DNA from: Propionibacteriaceae bacterium
Lineage (GTDB): Bacteria > Actinomycetota > Actinomycetes > Propionibacteriales > Propionibacteriaceae
Direction: 5' to 3'
Assembly: GCA_025965155.1 (NCBI GenBank)
Contig: JAOPXN010000020.1
Span: 1 to 49,136, forward strand
DNA: 49,136 nucleotides
Shown here piece by piece: positions 16,224 to 24,208 of the stretch. The first letter of the stretch is position 1. Each line of letters begins with the position of its first letter. Position numbers and translations under genes: made by a program. Under the pieces are notes generated by a model. The model searched no databases. It was not told where the DNA came from and worked only from the letters and a program-made list of their open reading frames with translations.

Positions 16224-18650
16224 TCACACGTCGATCTCGAGAACGAAGCCAGTGCCCGCGTTGTCCCAGACGAAGCCCTCGTCGCTGGACCCGCCGACCT
16301 CAGCCCCGTCCACCCGTACGGCGGCCGGCCGAGCCCCGTGGATGATCAACCGGAACGCGGTCCGGGCGAACTCCGGATACCCGTCGCCGTCCACCTCCGC
16401 CTGGACCCTCACCCGGTTATCGACCCGGGACACCTCGAACAACGTACGGTAGCGGGCTCCGTCCAACGCCGCGAAGGTGAGGCCGTCGTCCTCCTGGAGC
16501 GAGGAGTACCAGCTACCCTCGCCTACCGGTACGAACAGGTGCAGGTCGATCACCGACGGGTGGTATCCGGCAGTGGACGCCGGTGCGTCGCGCCACATCG
16601 GGATCACCGCTCCACTGCGGGCATAGATCGGGATCCGGTCCATCGGGGTCGCAGCATCCACGAACGAGTGGCCTTTCAGCAGCTCATCGGTGTGCCATTC
16701 GTACCAACTCCCTTCGGGCAGATAGACCTTGCGTGCCATGCTTCCGGCGCGCAGCACGGGCGCCACCAGCAGATGTGGCCCAAAGAGGTACTCGTCGTCG
16801 ATGTCACGGACGGTCGGGTCGTACTGGAAGTCGAAGACCAGCGGACGCTGCACGGGTTCGCCGGTGGCGGCGGCCTGCATGAAGGCCGCGTAGATGTACG
16901 GCAGCAGCCGGTAGCGGAGCTCGACGGCCGAGCGAACCAGATCCTGGATCACCTCGCCCCAGGCCCACGCGTACTGGTCGACGTTGCCCATTGCTGAATG
17001 GTTGCGACAGAACGGGGTCAACGTGCCGTACTGCATCCAGCGCAGGAACAGCTCCGCATTCGAGCTACCCATGAAGCCGCCGATATCGGCGCCGACGAAG
17101 GCCTGGCCGGAGATCCCGAGACCGGCACCCATCGGGATGCTCAGCCACAGATGGTCCCACCGGGACATGTTGTCGCCCATCCAGTTCGCCGCGTACCGCT
17201 GGATGCCGGAGAACCCCGCTCTAGACAGCACGAACGTACGGCGGTCAGGCATGGCTTCCAGCAGCCCGGCGGTAGTACCCATGGCCATCAGGAGCCCGTA
17301 CTGGTTGTGGTAGCGCTCGTGGGAGTACTGGCCCCGGCCGAACCGCATCGCGTAGGGCTCGATGCTGCCGGTGGCCGGCTCGTTCATGTCATTCCAGATC
17401 CCGGCCAGCCCCGACTTCACGTGGGCGGCGTTGAGCTCGCCCCACCAGGTCCGCGCCTCCTCGGTGACGAAGTCGGGGAACGCCGTATTGCCGGGCCACA
17501 CCTGACCGATGTAGATGTCGTTGCCCTCGGTCCGGCAGAGCACGTCGCGCTCCTTCGCCTGGTCGAACACCCAGTACCCCGGATCGAACTTCACCCCCGG
17601 GTCGATGATCGTGATCACCCGGTACCCCTGGTCCGCCAGCGACGTCAACATCCCTTGCACATCGGGGAAGGCATCCGTGTTCCAGGTGAAGACGCGATAC
17701 CCATCCATGTACTCGATGTCCAGCCACAGTCCGTCGCAGGGGATCCGGTTCTCCCGGTGCCGGGCCGCCAGCTTCTCGATCGTCTCCTGGGTGTAGTTGA
17801 ACCATCGGCATTGGTGGTAGCCCAGGGACCACAGCGGTGGGGGTGCTGTCCGGCCGGTCAGCCAGGTGTACTGCTCCAACATCGAGCTCATGTCCGGCCC
17901 GGCGAAGATGTACTCGGTGTACTGACCGCCACCGAAATGGATCCGGTACTCGTCCACCTCCGAGAACTCATAGTGTGCCCGGTAGCCGTTGTCGAGGAAC
18001 GACGCCGCCATCGCACCGTCGGGGTAGGTCTGGTGGTAGAAGAACGGAATTGAGACGTAGTAGGGATCGAACTCCGTACTCGTGCGGTCTGATCGGGGGT
18101 CGTCGGGCGACCTGCCTGCAGTGAACTTGCCGGCCGAGTTGGGGTCGAGCACGTCGGTGTTCCACAGCGTGAAGTCGCGGCCCTTGCGGTTGTGACGGCC
18201 CGTCTTCTCGCCCAGACCGTAGAAGGCGTCCTCCTGGTGACAGCGGCGCCGGACCGTGAACGCATCGTTCAGCGTTGCGTAGGCCCAGTAGTTCCCGTCC
18301 GAGTCCTGCGCCGTCTCGATCACCGGGCTGCCATCGGTGCGGTGTACGTCCAACCGGAACGGGCCGAGCCAGAGAGTCACGACCATGGCGGTGGTACGCA
18401 GCCTGACCGCATCCTCGTCGCGCTCGACGCTGAAGGGGGCGGGGTCGACCATCGGGTCCACGCACACCGCGAAGGTCGGCGACTCATCGAAGGCGCCACC
18501 TCGGCTGATCTTGACCCGCACCAGGTCGTCGGCGATGACATCCAGCCGCAGCTGCTCGTCGTGGAGGTCGGCCAGCAACCCGTCCGCAGTTTCGGCGACC
18601 GAGGTGATCCGCTCGAAACGCAAATAGTGGTCGGTTTCGATCACCGTCAT
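16224..18650 (-). CDS. GH31 alpha-glucosidase/xylosidase-type glycosidase
   Basis: An 808-residue glycoside hydrolase family 31 enzyme. An N-terminal beta-domain (about 1-270) has the family segment YGLGEKTGRHNRKG. The barrel holds WSLGYHQCRWFNY and LWLDIEYMDGYRVFTW, then the nucleophile motif WNDMNEP (Asp421) and the acid/base in MGDNMSRWDHLWLSIP (Asp493). GADIGGFMGSSNAELFLRWMQYG and FCRNHS follow, then C-terminal beta-domains. It would release terminal alpha-linked glucose from oligosaccharides; no signal peptide is seen, so it probably acts on imported or stored glucans. The start is taken at ATG 18650 with GGGAG just upstream; GTG 18653 is an alternative. No sugar transporter lies next to it. 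Confidence 0.9.
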   Translation of the reverse strand: MTVIETDHYLRFERITSVAETADGLLADLHDEQLRLDVIADDLVRVKISRGGAFDESPTFAVCVDPMVDPAPFSVERDEDAVRLRTTAMVVTLWLGPFRLDVHRTDGSPVIETAQDSDGNYWAYATLNDAFTVRRRCHQEDAFYGLGEKTGRHNRKGRDFTLWNTDVLDPNSAGKFTAGRSPDDPRSDRTSTEFDPYYVSIPFFYHQTYPDGAMAASFLDNGYRAHYEFSEVDEYRIHFGGGQYTEYIFAGPDMSSMLEQYTWLTGRTAPPPLWSLGYHQCRWFNYTQETIEKLAARHRENRIPCDGLWLDIEYMDGYRVFTWNTDAFPDVQGMLTSLADQGYRVITIIDPGVKFDPGYWVFDQAKERDVLCRTEGNDIYIGQVWPGNTAFPDFVTEEARTWWGELNAAHVKSGLAGIWNDMNEPATGSIEPYAMRFGRGQYSHERYHNQYGLLMAMGTTAGLLEAMPDRRTFVLSRAGFSGIQRYAANWMGDNMSRWDHLWLSIPMGAGLGISGQAFVGADIGGFMGSSNAELFLRWMQYGTLTPFCRNHSAMGNVDQYAWAWGEVIQDLVRSAVELRYRLLPYIYAAFMQAAATGEPVQRPLVFDFQYDPTVRDIDDEYLFGPHLLVAPVLRAGSMARKVYLPEGSWYEWHTDELLKGHSFVDAATPMDRIPIYARSGAVIPMWRDAPASTAGYHPSVIDLHLFVPVGEGSWYSSLQEDDGLTFAALDGARYRTLFEVSRVDNRVRVQAEVDGDGYPEFARTAFRLIIHGARPAAVRVDGAEVGGSSDEGFVWDNAGTGFVLEIDV

Positions 18651-18761
18651 CACTCCCTGGGTGCGGCTGGGTCTTGACCTGCACCGTCGTGGCGAGAGGC
18701 GCGGACCGCGCCCCGACAACCACCAAGTCCGACTGCAGGTTTGGGGTGCTCACTGTCTATC

Positions 18762-18791
18762 GTCAGGGTGGCAATCTGGCAACACCCTGAC
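18762..18791. promoter_or_regulatory. 9-bp inverted repeat upstream of GH31 gene
   Basis: GTCAGGGTG (18762-18770) and CACCCTGAC (18783-18791) are perfect inverted copies around a 12-base spacer, about 110 bp before the GH31 start. The position fits an operator for a sugar-responsive repressor or a hairpin; direct evidence is the dyad only. Confidence 0.4.
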
Positions 18792-18867
18792 CGGACTGAA
18801 GACACCGTCACTCCACCCAGGTGGAGCGGCTCCGGCCGCACCGAGCGGTGCTAGCCCAACATCGGTG

Positions 18868-18899
18868 CTAGCGGGCGGCGCCGGCGCGACGCCCGCTAG
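18868..18899 (-). terminator. GC-rich hairpin after the YtxH-like gene
   Basis: CTAGCGGGCG (18868-18877) pairs perfectly with CGCCCGCTAG (18890-18899); the loop can fold further (GCGCC/GGCGC). It starts 9 bp after the minus-strand stop of the YtxH-like gene, the expected place for a terminator. No U-run follows. Confidence 0.6.
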
Positions 18900-18907
18900 A
18901 GCGGAAC

Positions 18908-19198
18908 TCAGCTACCGGCGTCTTCAGCCCGTCGCGGGTTCTCAGACCCACCGTCCACGGCATGCTTCACCTGTTCGGCGGCACCCTTCACCAGATCGGC
19001 GGCGGGACCGGGCATCTTCTGTGCGCTCTCTTGGACCTTGTCCGCGACAGTGGAGACACTCTCCTGCACTTTGGGGCTGTGTACGAACTCGTTCGCCCGC
19101 GACTTCAGCTCCTCAAAGCGCGCTCGACCGGCCCGAGTTCCCAGTACGTATCCGATGGCCGCGCCGCCGGTGACCAGCAACAGATTCTTCAACTTCAT
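18908..19198 (-). CDS. YtxH-like membrane-anchored protein
   Basis: A 96-residue protein. MKLKNLLLVTGGAAIGYVLGTRAGRARFEELK is the common opening of YtxH-family proteins: one Gly-rich membrane helix followed by a conserved TRAGRxRxEEL element. The rest is a charged helix (VQESVSTVADKVQESAQK) with heptad-like spacing that may form a coiled coil, ending in a polar tail. YtxH-like proteins are often linked to general stress, but no function is established here. ATG 19198 has GAGGGG five bases upstream, a strong start. It is followed by a hairpin and appears to be transcribed alone. Confidence 0.78.
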   Translation of the reverse strand: MKLKNLLLVTGGAAIGYVLGTRAGRARFEELKSRANEFVHSPKVQESVSTVADKVQESAQKMPGPAADLVKGAAEQVKHAVDGGSENPRRAEDAGS

Positions 19199-19548
19199 GG
19201 TGCCCCTCCATTCGACAGATGACCGAGCGCGACCCTCCTGCAGCGAAGTGGCTCCTCAGTCATCCGATAGCCAGCATTGACTCCTGGGACCACACTAGCG
19301 CCACGATTGTTCGGGCTGCCCAGGGAGCGGCGTCCTCCGTCCCCGGCGACGTCCGGACTCGGTCCAGCGGGAATGGGTACCAGCTCCCGCTGTGACAGTT
19401 CTCGAATCCGACGATCGCCCATCCGCCCCCATCAAAGGCCACCACCGCGCCCGGCGCGCTCGGTCGGTTCGCGGGCTCAACGACCGGTTCCAGGTGGTGG
19501 CATCCTGGGCGGCGCCGGACGCGTGGTGCTGGGAGCTGTTTCTCCGGT
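19199..19548. other. 350-bp stretch without a supported gene
   Basis: Short frames exist on both strands but none has a ribosome-binding site, a recognisable domain or a composition unlike a shadow. The YtxH-gene promoter should lie at its left end on the minus strand. I see no RNA gene. Confidence 0.5.
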
Positions 19549-19767
19549 GTGACGTTGCTGATCTTGACGCAGGTCAGCGCCGATGTCGCTGCCATCTTCG
19601 TCGTCGCTCTGATCGCCGGAGTGTCATCCATCATCCCCTTGAAGATCATCCGGCTCGGTGAGTACGCGCGTGCTCGTGCATTCACCCAGCCGCGAGTGTC
19701 CAGGCGTGCCGGACGCCAGCTGGCCAAACTCAAGCCAACAAAGAAAAACGGACGAGCGCCAAGTTGA
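19549..19767 (+). CDS. Possible small membrane protein with basic tail
   Basis: A 72-residue frame from GTG 19549. The first 33 residues are hydrophobic (LLILTQVSADVAAIFVVALIAGVSSIIPL), enough for one membrane helix, and the rest is strongly basic (RLGEYARARAF, RRAGRQLAKLKPTKK). A hydrophobic helix followed by a positive cytoplasmic tail is plausible for a real membrane protein. No good ribosome-binding site is seen (GGGAG is too far upstream) and no family is recognised. It may be a remnant of a larger gene. Confidence 0.32.
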   Translation: MTLLILTQVSADVAAIFVVALIAGVSSIIPLKIIRLGEYARARAFTQPRVSRRAGRQLAKLKPTKKNGRAPS

Positions 19768-20133
19768 TCAAGCGGCGCAGATGCAGGCAGGTTCAGTACT
19801 AGTACTTATGTCTAATTGTGGCCAACCTTGCCAGCGACGACACTTATAGTGCAGCAAGTCACCGAGACATGTGCGAGAACCGAGTTGATCGTCGCCCCCC
19901 GGCGATCCTCGGTCACAGTCTGACTCGGAGCCGCTGTCTCCACCGCCCCCGGCAGGGGGGCGCCCAAACCCCCCGGGCGCCCCCCTGCCGGGGACCACGC
20001 GCATCACCACCCGGGTTCATCACCCCCGGGCTGGATCACTACGAGAACATGTCCGGGCGGTGTGCCTGCCTCCACTGCCGGGTTCGCCGAACTTCGTTCC
20101 TGACGGACTCCCAATCCCGCGCGCCAACACGCC
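19768..20133. other. 366-bp intergenic stretch with dyads
   Basis: No supported gene. It holds a perfect 12-bp palindrome AGTACTAGTACT (19795-19806) and the large inverted repeat at 19947-19993. The right end is the 3' side of the copD-like gene. Confidence 0.5.
19947..19993. terminator. Perfect 19-bp GC-rich inverted repeat
   Basis: Arms 19947-19965 and 19975-19993 are perfect inverted copies (CCCCGGCAGGGGGGCGCCC and its complement) around AAACCCCCC. It is extremely stable, flanked by CCACCG and ACCACG, and lacks a U-run on either strand. It lies about 140 bp beyond the stop of the copD-like gene. A transcription terminator is the simplest reading; a dispersed palindromic element is possible. 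Confidence 0.6.
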
Positions 20134-21177
20134 TTAGGGCAACGGGGCGAGAACCACCGCAACGCCGACGGTGGCACCCATGACTACCAGCTCTCCAGCC
20201 GCTAGTGCGAGCAGCGGCAATAGCTTCCCACTGCGGGCAGCTTCGACGGTGTACCGGCGATGTGCGAACCCGATCGCCATCAACGACGCGAGCCCTACCG
20301 ACTTGATCATGATCAGATGACCGCGGTCGGTGTTCCAGACGGCGTCCCAGCCTTGAACAGTTGCGGCGGACTGGACGATCCCGGAGAGGCCGACGACGAC
20401 GATGAACAGCAGGGCGGCAGCGCTGAACCGCGGGACGACCTCCCGGATTCGCCTATCGAAGCCGCGGAGGTGCACGACCACGGCCAGCAGACCGCCCAAC
20501 CAGAAAGAAGCGGCGACGATGTGCAGAGCGAGCGAGATGAGTACCACGGTGGCTATGGCTGGATTGTCGTGATCATGGACGGAACGGTGCTCAACGTGAC
20601 GTACCAGTGCTGCCGGCAGCAGCGCAGCAGTAGCGAGCAGGAGCGCTGCCGCTGCCTGAGCCCGACTGGCCAGGTGCGCCGCGAACAGCGCGAGCCCGAG
20701 CGCCACCCAGATGGTCGCGGTCTGGGCCAAGATCACCGGACTTCCGGCGAGCACGGCGGTCATGCTTCCGCGCGAAGCCAGCTGCGGCACCGGGACCCCG
20801 GTGACCTCCGAGAGACAGAACACGGCCCAGACGAGCGCGCTCCCGGCCCAGACCCAGCTCCAGCGAGCAACCATGGCCACCAGATGGGCCGATGCCGAGC
20901 CCCGGCCTCCAGACAACAGAGAGCGAACGAGGAGCAGGCCGACGACCGCCATGCCGGCGATCTCATGCAGGTACTTGGCGACGGGCAGACCGGTGGTCGT
21001 CAGCCGGCCAGGGACCTGGACCCCGGCAAGCGGCGGTTCTGTCGCAGGCTCCAACCACCACGGGGCGGTCACGATGACGGCCAGACCGGCCAGAAGCGCA
21101 GCAACCATCGCCACCCGCGGGCTGGCCACCGACCGGAGCTTTGTCTCGACCGCGACCTGCGGCGTGAGATCCAACAT
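20134..21177 (-). CDS. CopD-like copper-resistance membrane protein
   Basis: A 347-residue polytopic membrane protein with eight or so hydrophobic segments. The C-terminal half has the CopD-domain pattern: LHIVAASFWLGGLLAVVVHL, FSAAALLFIVVVGLSGIVQS, WDAVWNTDRGHLIMIKSVG and a helix ending GFAHRR. The N-terminal half starts with KLRSVASPRVAMVAALLAGL and has KYLHEIAGMAVVGLLLV. CopD-type proteins are linked to copper uptake or tolerance at the inner membrane. It has no fused CtaG or CopC domain. The multicopper oxidase upstream on the same strand supports a copper-related job. A 14-bp hairpin separates it from the signal peptidase gene, so its expression may be lower. ATG 21177 has only a weak AGAAAGA ribosome site. 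Confidence 0.78.
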   Translation of the reverse strand: MLDLTPQVAVETKLRSVASPRVAMVAALLAGLAVIVTAPWWLEPATEPPLAGVQVPGRLTTTGLPVAKYLHEIAGMAVVGLLLVRSLLSGGRGSASAHLVAMVARWSWVWAGSALVWAVFCLSEVTGVPVPQLASRGSMTAVLAGSPVILAQTATIWVALGLALFAAHLASRAQAAAALLLATAALLPAALVRHVEHRSVHDHDNPAIATVVLISLALHIVAASFWLGGLLAVVVHLRGFDRRIREVVPRFSAAALLFIVVVGLSGIVQSAATVQGWDAVWNTDRGHLIMIKSVGLASLMAIGFAHRRYTVEAARSGKLLPLLALAAGELVVMGATVGVAVVLAPLP

Positions 21178-21206
21178 GAATGATCTTTCTACGATGAGTC
21201 GGTGCA

Positions 21207-21239
21207 GAACACGTCGGTGGCACCGCCACCGACGTGTTC
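21207..21239 (-). terminator. 14-bp perfect hairpin between signal peptidase and copD-like genes
   Basis: GAACACGTCGGTGG (21207-21220) pairs perfectly with its copy at 21226-21239 around CACCG. It is inside the minus-strand gene cluster, after the signal peptidase stop and about 30 bp before the copD-like start. It may terminate or attenuate transcription, or protect the upstream mRNA. No U-run follows. Confidence 0.6.
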
Positions 21240-21291
21240 GAGTGGAACCCCCTGCCGCGCGGAGCGGATGGTGAAAGGTCGCCAGCGAGGC

Positions 21292-21795
21292 TCAGGAAGG
21301 CTGCTCGGGATCCGGCTCGCAGGACTCTCGGATGACGGCGACCATCCGGCCCTTGATAGCCGAGATCGCGATCGGGCCGTAGGCCCGTGAGTCGATCGAC
21401 ACCTCGCGATGGTCCCCCATCACGAAGACCGTGCCCGCGGGTACGGTGACGGGCCCGAAGTAGACGCCGTCGATGGTCCGGTGATCGACGTACGGCTCAT
21501 CCACCGGGCGACGGTCGACGACCAGCTGAGCATCCTCGATCGCGACCCGCTGACCCGCCACGCCCACCACCCGTTTGATCATCGGCTCGCCGTCTTGAGG
21601 GTTCGGGAAGGTGATGATGTCGTCGACTGCGACATCGGTCGGATTGTGCACCTTGTGGATCAGCACGGTGCCCCCGGTACAGACCGTGGGCGCCATGCTG
21701 TCCGAGGACACCGACACGGTGTCGATCACCTGGGTACGGATGACCACCGCCCCCGCGACCACGAGTCCGACCGCCGCCGCCGACTTCCATTTCAT
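21292..21795 (-). CDS. Type I signal peptidase
   Basis: A 167-residue membrane-anchored serine protease that removes signal peptides outside the membrane. One N-terminal membrane helix (about 5-20) precedes SDSMAPT with nucleophile Ser33; MIKRVVG gives the general base Lys74; GDHREVSIDSRAYGPI (128-143) is the conserved box E (usually GDNRxxSxDSRxxG). The Ser/Lys pair marks the bacterial rather than the archaeal or SipW type. It is shorter than housekeeping LepB proteins. It lies 5 bp downstream of the multicopper oxidase stop, so the two are surely co-transcribed. The oxidase is its obvious candidate substrate, but that is an inference from position. Confidence 0.9.
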   Translation of the reverse strand: MKWKSAAAVGLVVAGAVVIRTQVIDTVSVSSDSMAPTVCTGGTVLIHKVHNPTDVAVDDIITFPNPQDGEPMIKRVVGVAGQRVAIEDAQLVVDRRPVDEPYVDHRTIDGVYFGPVTVPAGTVFVMGDHREVSIDSRAYGPIAISAIKGRMVAVIRESCEPDPEQPS

Positions 21796-21800
21796 GGGGA

Positions 21801-23405
21801 TCAGAAATCGTTGTCGTATACGGGCTTGTCAGCCTCGATCGGGTCGTTGACGTCAACGTAATCGGCGTCGAGTCCGACGCTGAACTGGTGCATCATGTCG
21901 TGATCCTCATGCGGCAGGTTGTGGCAGTGGATCATGTACTTCCCGCGATGAGGACCGAACTTCATCACCAGCCGGACCTTTTCTCCCTCGCCGACGTAGA
22001 CGACGTCCTTGGGGCCGAGCTCATGGTCGAACGCAGGCTTGCCGTTGCGGCTCAAGATCTTGAAGTCGATCAGGTGGATGTGCACCGGGTGGAACCAGCC
22101 GCCCGACTTGTTCTCGATCTCCCAGATCTCGGTGGCGTTCAGCTTCGGGTCAGCCAGCACCGACTTGTACTTGGAGTCGATCACGTCATGCCAGGTCTGG
22201 CCGTTGAGGCTCCACTCGCCGGTGAGATCGCTCTTCTGGACCCGGATGTTGCGGACCTTGAGGCCTTTGGTGTCGGCCAGCTTCATCACATCGCCGCCGG
22301 TGTTCAGATCGACCGGGATGGTGGTTGCCGCCGGCCCGCTGGTGTCGATCGGGCCGTCCACGACGTCGAACGCCATGATCTTGTTGGTGAAGTCGTAGTC
22401 CCTGTTGTTCGGGTTGCTCAGGTTGCGCATCTCGACTCGCTGGCCGACCTTGAACTGGGAAAAGTCGATCAAGAACTCATACCGTTCAGCGCTGCCGGTC
22501 CGGAACGAGCTGACCGCTTTCGTCTTCGGCATCAGGCCGCCGTCAGTGGCCACCATGTGGAACGGAGCGGCTGGGCTCAGGGTCGGCTTGTAGGACCGGG
22601 AGATCGACGAGTTCAGAAGCCGGAAGCGGTAGATCCTGCGCTTGACCTTCATCACCGGCCAGGGAGCGCCGTTGACCAGGATGACGTCGCCCCACAGGCC
22701 GGAGTGGCTGCGGTCGTCGTACAGCTGGGACCCGTTGGCGTTGAACATCATGTCGGACAGCGTCAGGGCCACGTCGTACTCCCCCTGCGGCAGCAGAGAA
22801 CGCTCCATGGGGTCGTGCAGGTGGTACTGCGAGGCGAGTCCGGAGTAGGCGTTCTGAGCCGTGTAGTGCACACCGTGGTCGTGGTACCACAGGGTTCGCG
22901 CCGGCTGGAAGTTCGGGTACTTGTAGGTCTTCTTGTGGTGATACGGCGTCACGTCGTCGGCGTAGCCGTCGTACTGCGGCAGCGAGGCGGACCCGTGCAG
23001 GTGGGTCGAGATGTTGACCGGGGTTCCGAAGGTCGGGTGAACCTTGGGCAGCTGGTTGCACATGGTCATCTCGATCGGAATGCCCTGCTCGGCGTCGATC
23101 CGGTACGCGGGCACCACACCCTCGTAACCGAGCACGGGGGTCTTGAGCCCGGGCACGATCTCGGCAAGCCCGGCCTTCGCATCTATGTGGTAGGTGTGGA
23201 CCGGCTTGTTGTTCACAAGCTTCTCCACGGGCGCAAGCACCTTCAGCGGCGTGAAAGTCCGCTGGAAGGGCTTGGGCATGTTCTTCGATGGCAGCTTGCT
23301 AGGTGTGCCGCCGTTCACGGTGCTTCCCAACGGTAGAGCCGCCGCAGCAGCTCCGAACGCTGCCAGGCCCCCGAGTTTCAGCGCATCTCGCCGGTTGAGA
23401 TTCAT
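21801..23405 (-). CDS. Tat-exported multicopper oxidase
   Basis: A 534-residue blue copper oxidase. The N-terminus MNLNRRDALKLGGLAAFGAA is a twin-arginine signal (RRD plus hydrophobic, Ala-rich region). Four copper-binding motifs appear in order: HLHG (135-138), WYHDHG (173-178), HPVHIH (439-444) and HCHNLPHEDHDM (493-504). The last gives Cys494, His499 and Met504 of the type 1 copper site and His residues of the trinuclear centre. Length and motif spacing match the CotA/bilirubin oxidase/PhsA-like group. It oxidises phenols or metal ions with oxygen outside the cell; the substrate is unknown. ATG 23405 has GAAGGA six bases upstream. It is the first gene of a unit with signal peptidase and CopD-like genes. 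Confidence 0.93.
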   Translation of the reverse strand: MNLNRRDALKLGGLAAFGAAAAALPLGSTVNGGTPSKLPSKNMPKPFQRTFTPLKVLAPVEKLVNNKPVHTYHIDAKAGLAEIVPGLKTPVLGYEGVVPAYRIDAEQGIPIEMTMCNQLPKVHPTFGTPVNISTHLHGSASLPQYDGYADDVTPYHHKKTYKYPNFQPARTLWYHDHGVHYTAQNAYSGLASQYHLHDPMERSLLPQGEYDVALTLSDMMFNANGSQLYDDRSHSGLWGDVILVNGAPWPVMKVKRRIYRFRLLNSSISRSYKPTLSPAAPFHMVATDGGLMPKTKAVSSFRTGSAERYEFLIDFSQFKVGQRVEMRNLSNPNNRDYDFTNKIMAFDVVDGPIDTSGPAATTIPVDLNTGGDVMKLADTKGLKVRNIRVQKSDLTGEWSLNGQTWHDVIDSKYKSVLADPKLNATEIWEIENKSGGWFHPVHIHLIDFKILSRNGKPAFDHELGPKDVVYVGEGEKVRLVMKFGPHRGKYMIHCHNLPHEDHDMMHQFSVGLDADYVDVNDPIEADKPVYDNDF

Positions 23406-23573
23406 CTAAGGTCCTTCGCTCGACACTGATCATGGGGTGCGAGGCGCGCAGAACCTACCCGGACAGAGTCCAGGTACTCACCATGATGTTTCGCCGCGGT
23501 GACCGGCGCCCCCCACCACTGATAAGGATGTCGGTTCGCCACTCGCGCCGGTACCCCGAGTAAGGGGGGGTCC

Positions 23574-23604
23574 CACCCCCCAATTAGAGGTGGGGTGATT
23601 TTTT
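23574..23604 (+). terminator. Hairpin followed by six T
   Basis: CACCCC (23574-23579) and GGGGTG (23592-23597) form a 6-bp stem, followed on the plus strand by ATTTTTT. This is the only hairpin with a clear U-run seen in the window. No plus-strand gene ends here, so it may stop antisense transcription running out of the oxidase promoter region, or mark an unseen short RNA. Confidence 0.45.
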
Positions 23605-23639
23605 CACTTGACGGCTCCTCAGCGGCCGCAGCCGGCGCG

Positions 23640-24023
23640 TCAGTCAGGCCACGCGGTTCCGCCCGCGGCCACGGTTCGGACGGCGCTCACCACGAGACTG
23701 GGGTCGCCACCCTTGATCAGATACCCGACAGCACCGGCCGCGACCGCGGCGTCCATGGTCCCCGGCGAGACCGAACCCGTCAGCACAATCACCCGAGCCC
23801 CCGACTTGGCTTCACGCAGGCTCTTGGTCGCCTCCAACCCCGACATGATGGGCATCTGGACGTCCATCAGCACCACCTCGGGTCGGAGCCGCTCTGCCGT
23901 GGTCCGCACCAGCGATCCGTCGGCGCACTCGCCGACCACCTCGATGTCCCCGGAGCCGTCCAGCAGACCTCGCAGTCCGGCGCGTACCAGGGCATGGTCA
24001 TCAACGACGAGGACACGGATCAC
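23640..24023 (-). CDS. Stand-alone response regulator receiver domain
   Basis: A 127-residue protein that is only a receiver domain: acidic pair VVDDH (Asp8/Asp9), phospho-acceptor Asp54 (VLMDVQMP), Thr82 (VLTGS) and Lys104 (YLIKGG). It stops just after the last helix (AVRTVAAGGTAWPD), which is where NarL/FixJ regulators continue into a linker and LuxR-type HTH. The HTH is absent, either by loss or by design. GTG 24023 has AAGGAGG seven bases upstream, an unusually strong ribosome site, so the gene looks actively used. It is divergent from a full NarL-type regulator and a HisKA_3 kinase, which may phosphorylate it too. Confidence 0.88.
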   Translation of the reverse strand: MIRVLVVDDHALVRAGLRGLLDGSGDIEVVGECADGSLVRTTAERLRPEVVLMDVQMPIMSGLEATKSLREAKSGARVIVLTGSVSPGTMDAAVAAGAVGYLIKGGDPSLVVSAVRTVAAGGTAWPD

Positions 24024-24091
24024 AGGGCCACCTCCTTAGGGGGGTCGACGTGGCACACCCAAGGATCCAGAACCGCAAGCCGGTTGACGAC

Positions 24092-24120
24092 CCCCACTTT
24101 GTGGGGCCAATTTGTGGCAA
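24092..24120. promoter_or_regulatory. Hairpin and direct repeats between divergent regulator genes
   Basis: CCCCAC-TTT-GTGGGG (24092-24106) is a perfect 6-bp dyad. Overlapping it are the direct repeats TTTGTGGGGCCAA (24098-24110) and TTTGTGGCAA (24111-24120). They lie in the gap shared by the lone receiver and the two-component genes, a natural place for autoregulation. Confidence 0.4.
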
Positions 24121-24129
24121 TTAGTACCT

Positions 24130-24156
24130 TTGACAGACAAGAGCGGTCCGTAGCCG
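24130..24156 (+). promoter_or_regulatory. Possible sigma-70-type promoter of the two-component operon
   Basis: A perfect TTGACA (24130-24135) is followed after 15 bases by TAGCCG (24151-24156). The -35 is convincing; the -10 is poor and the spacing short. It lies 53 bp before the regulator start. Confidence 0.3.
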
Positions 24157-24208
24157 TCAGAATGATCCAAAGCCAACTGATGGCAAGAGCCTGGTTTCGG
24201 GGGAGACG

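Noticed and set aside
19195-19733. Two minus-strand frames in the gap right of the YtxH-like gene
   Set aside because: No domain or ribosome site, and codon pattern like a shadow.
19795-19806. AGTACTAGTACT palindrome, with a similar CTAGTACTAG at 30061-30070
   Set aside because: Short AT-containing palindromes with no shared flanks; not enough to claim a regulatory or mobile element.
21888-23336. 482-codon plus-strand frame opposite the multicopper oxidase
   Set aside because: Antisense shadow; composition rich in Val, His and Gln with no motif, while the minus strand has all four copper-binding motifs.
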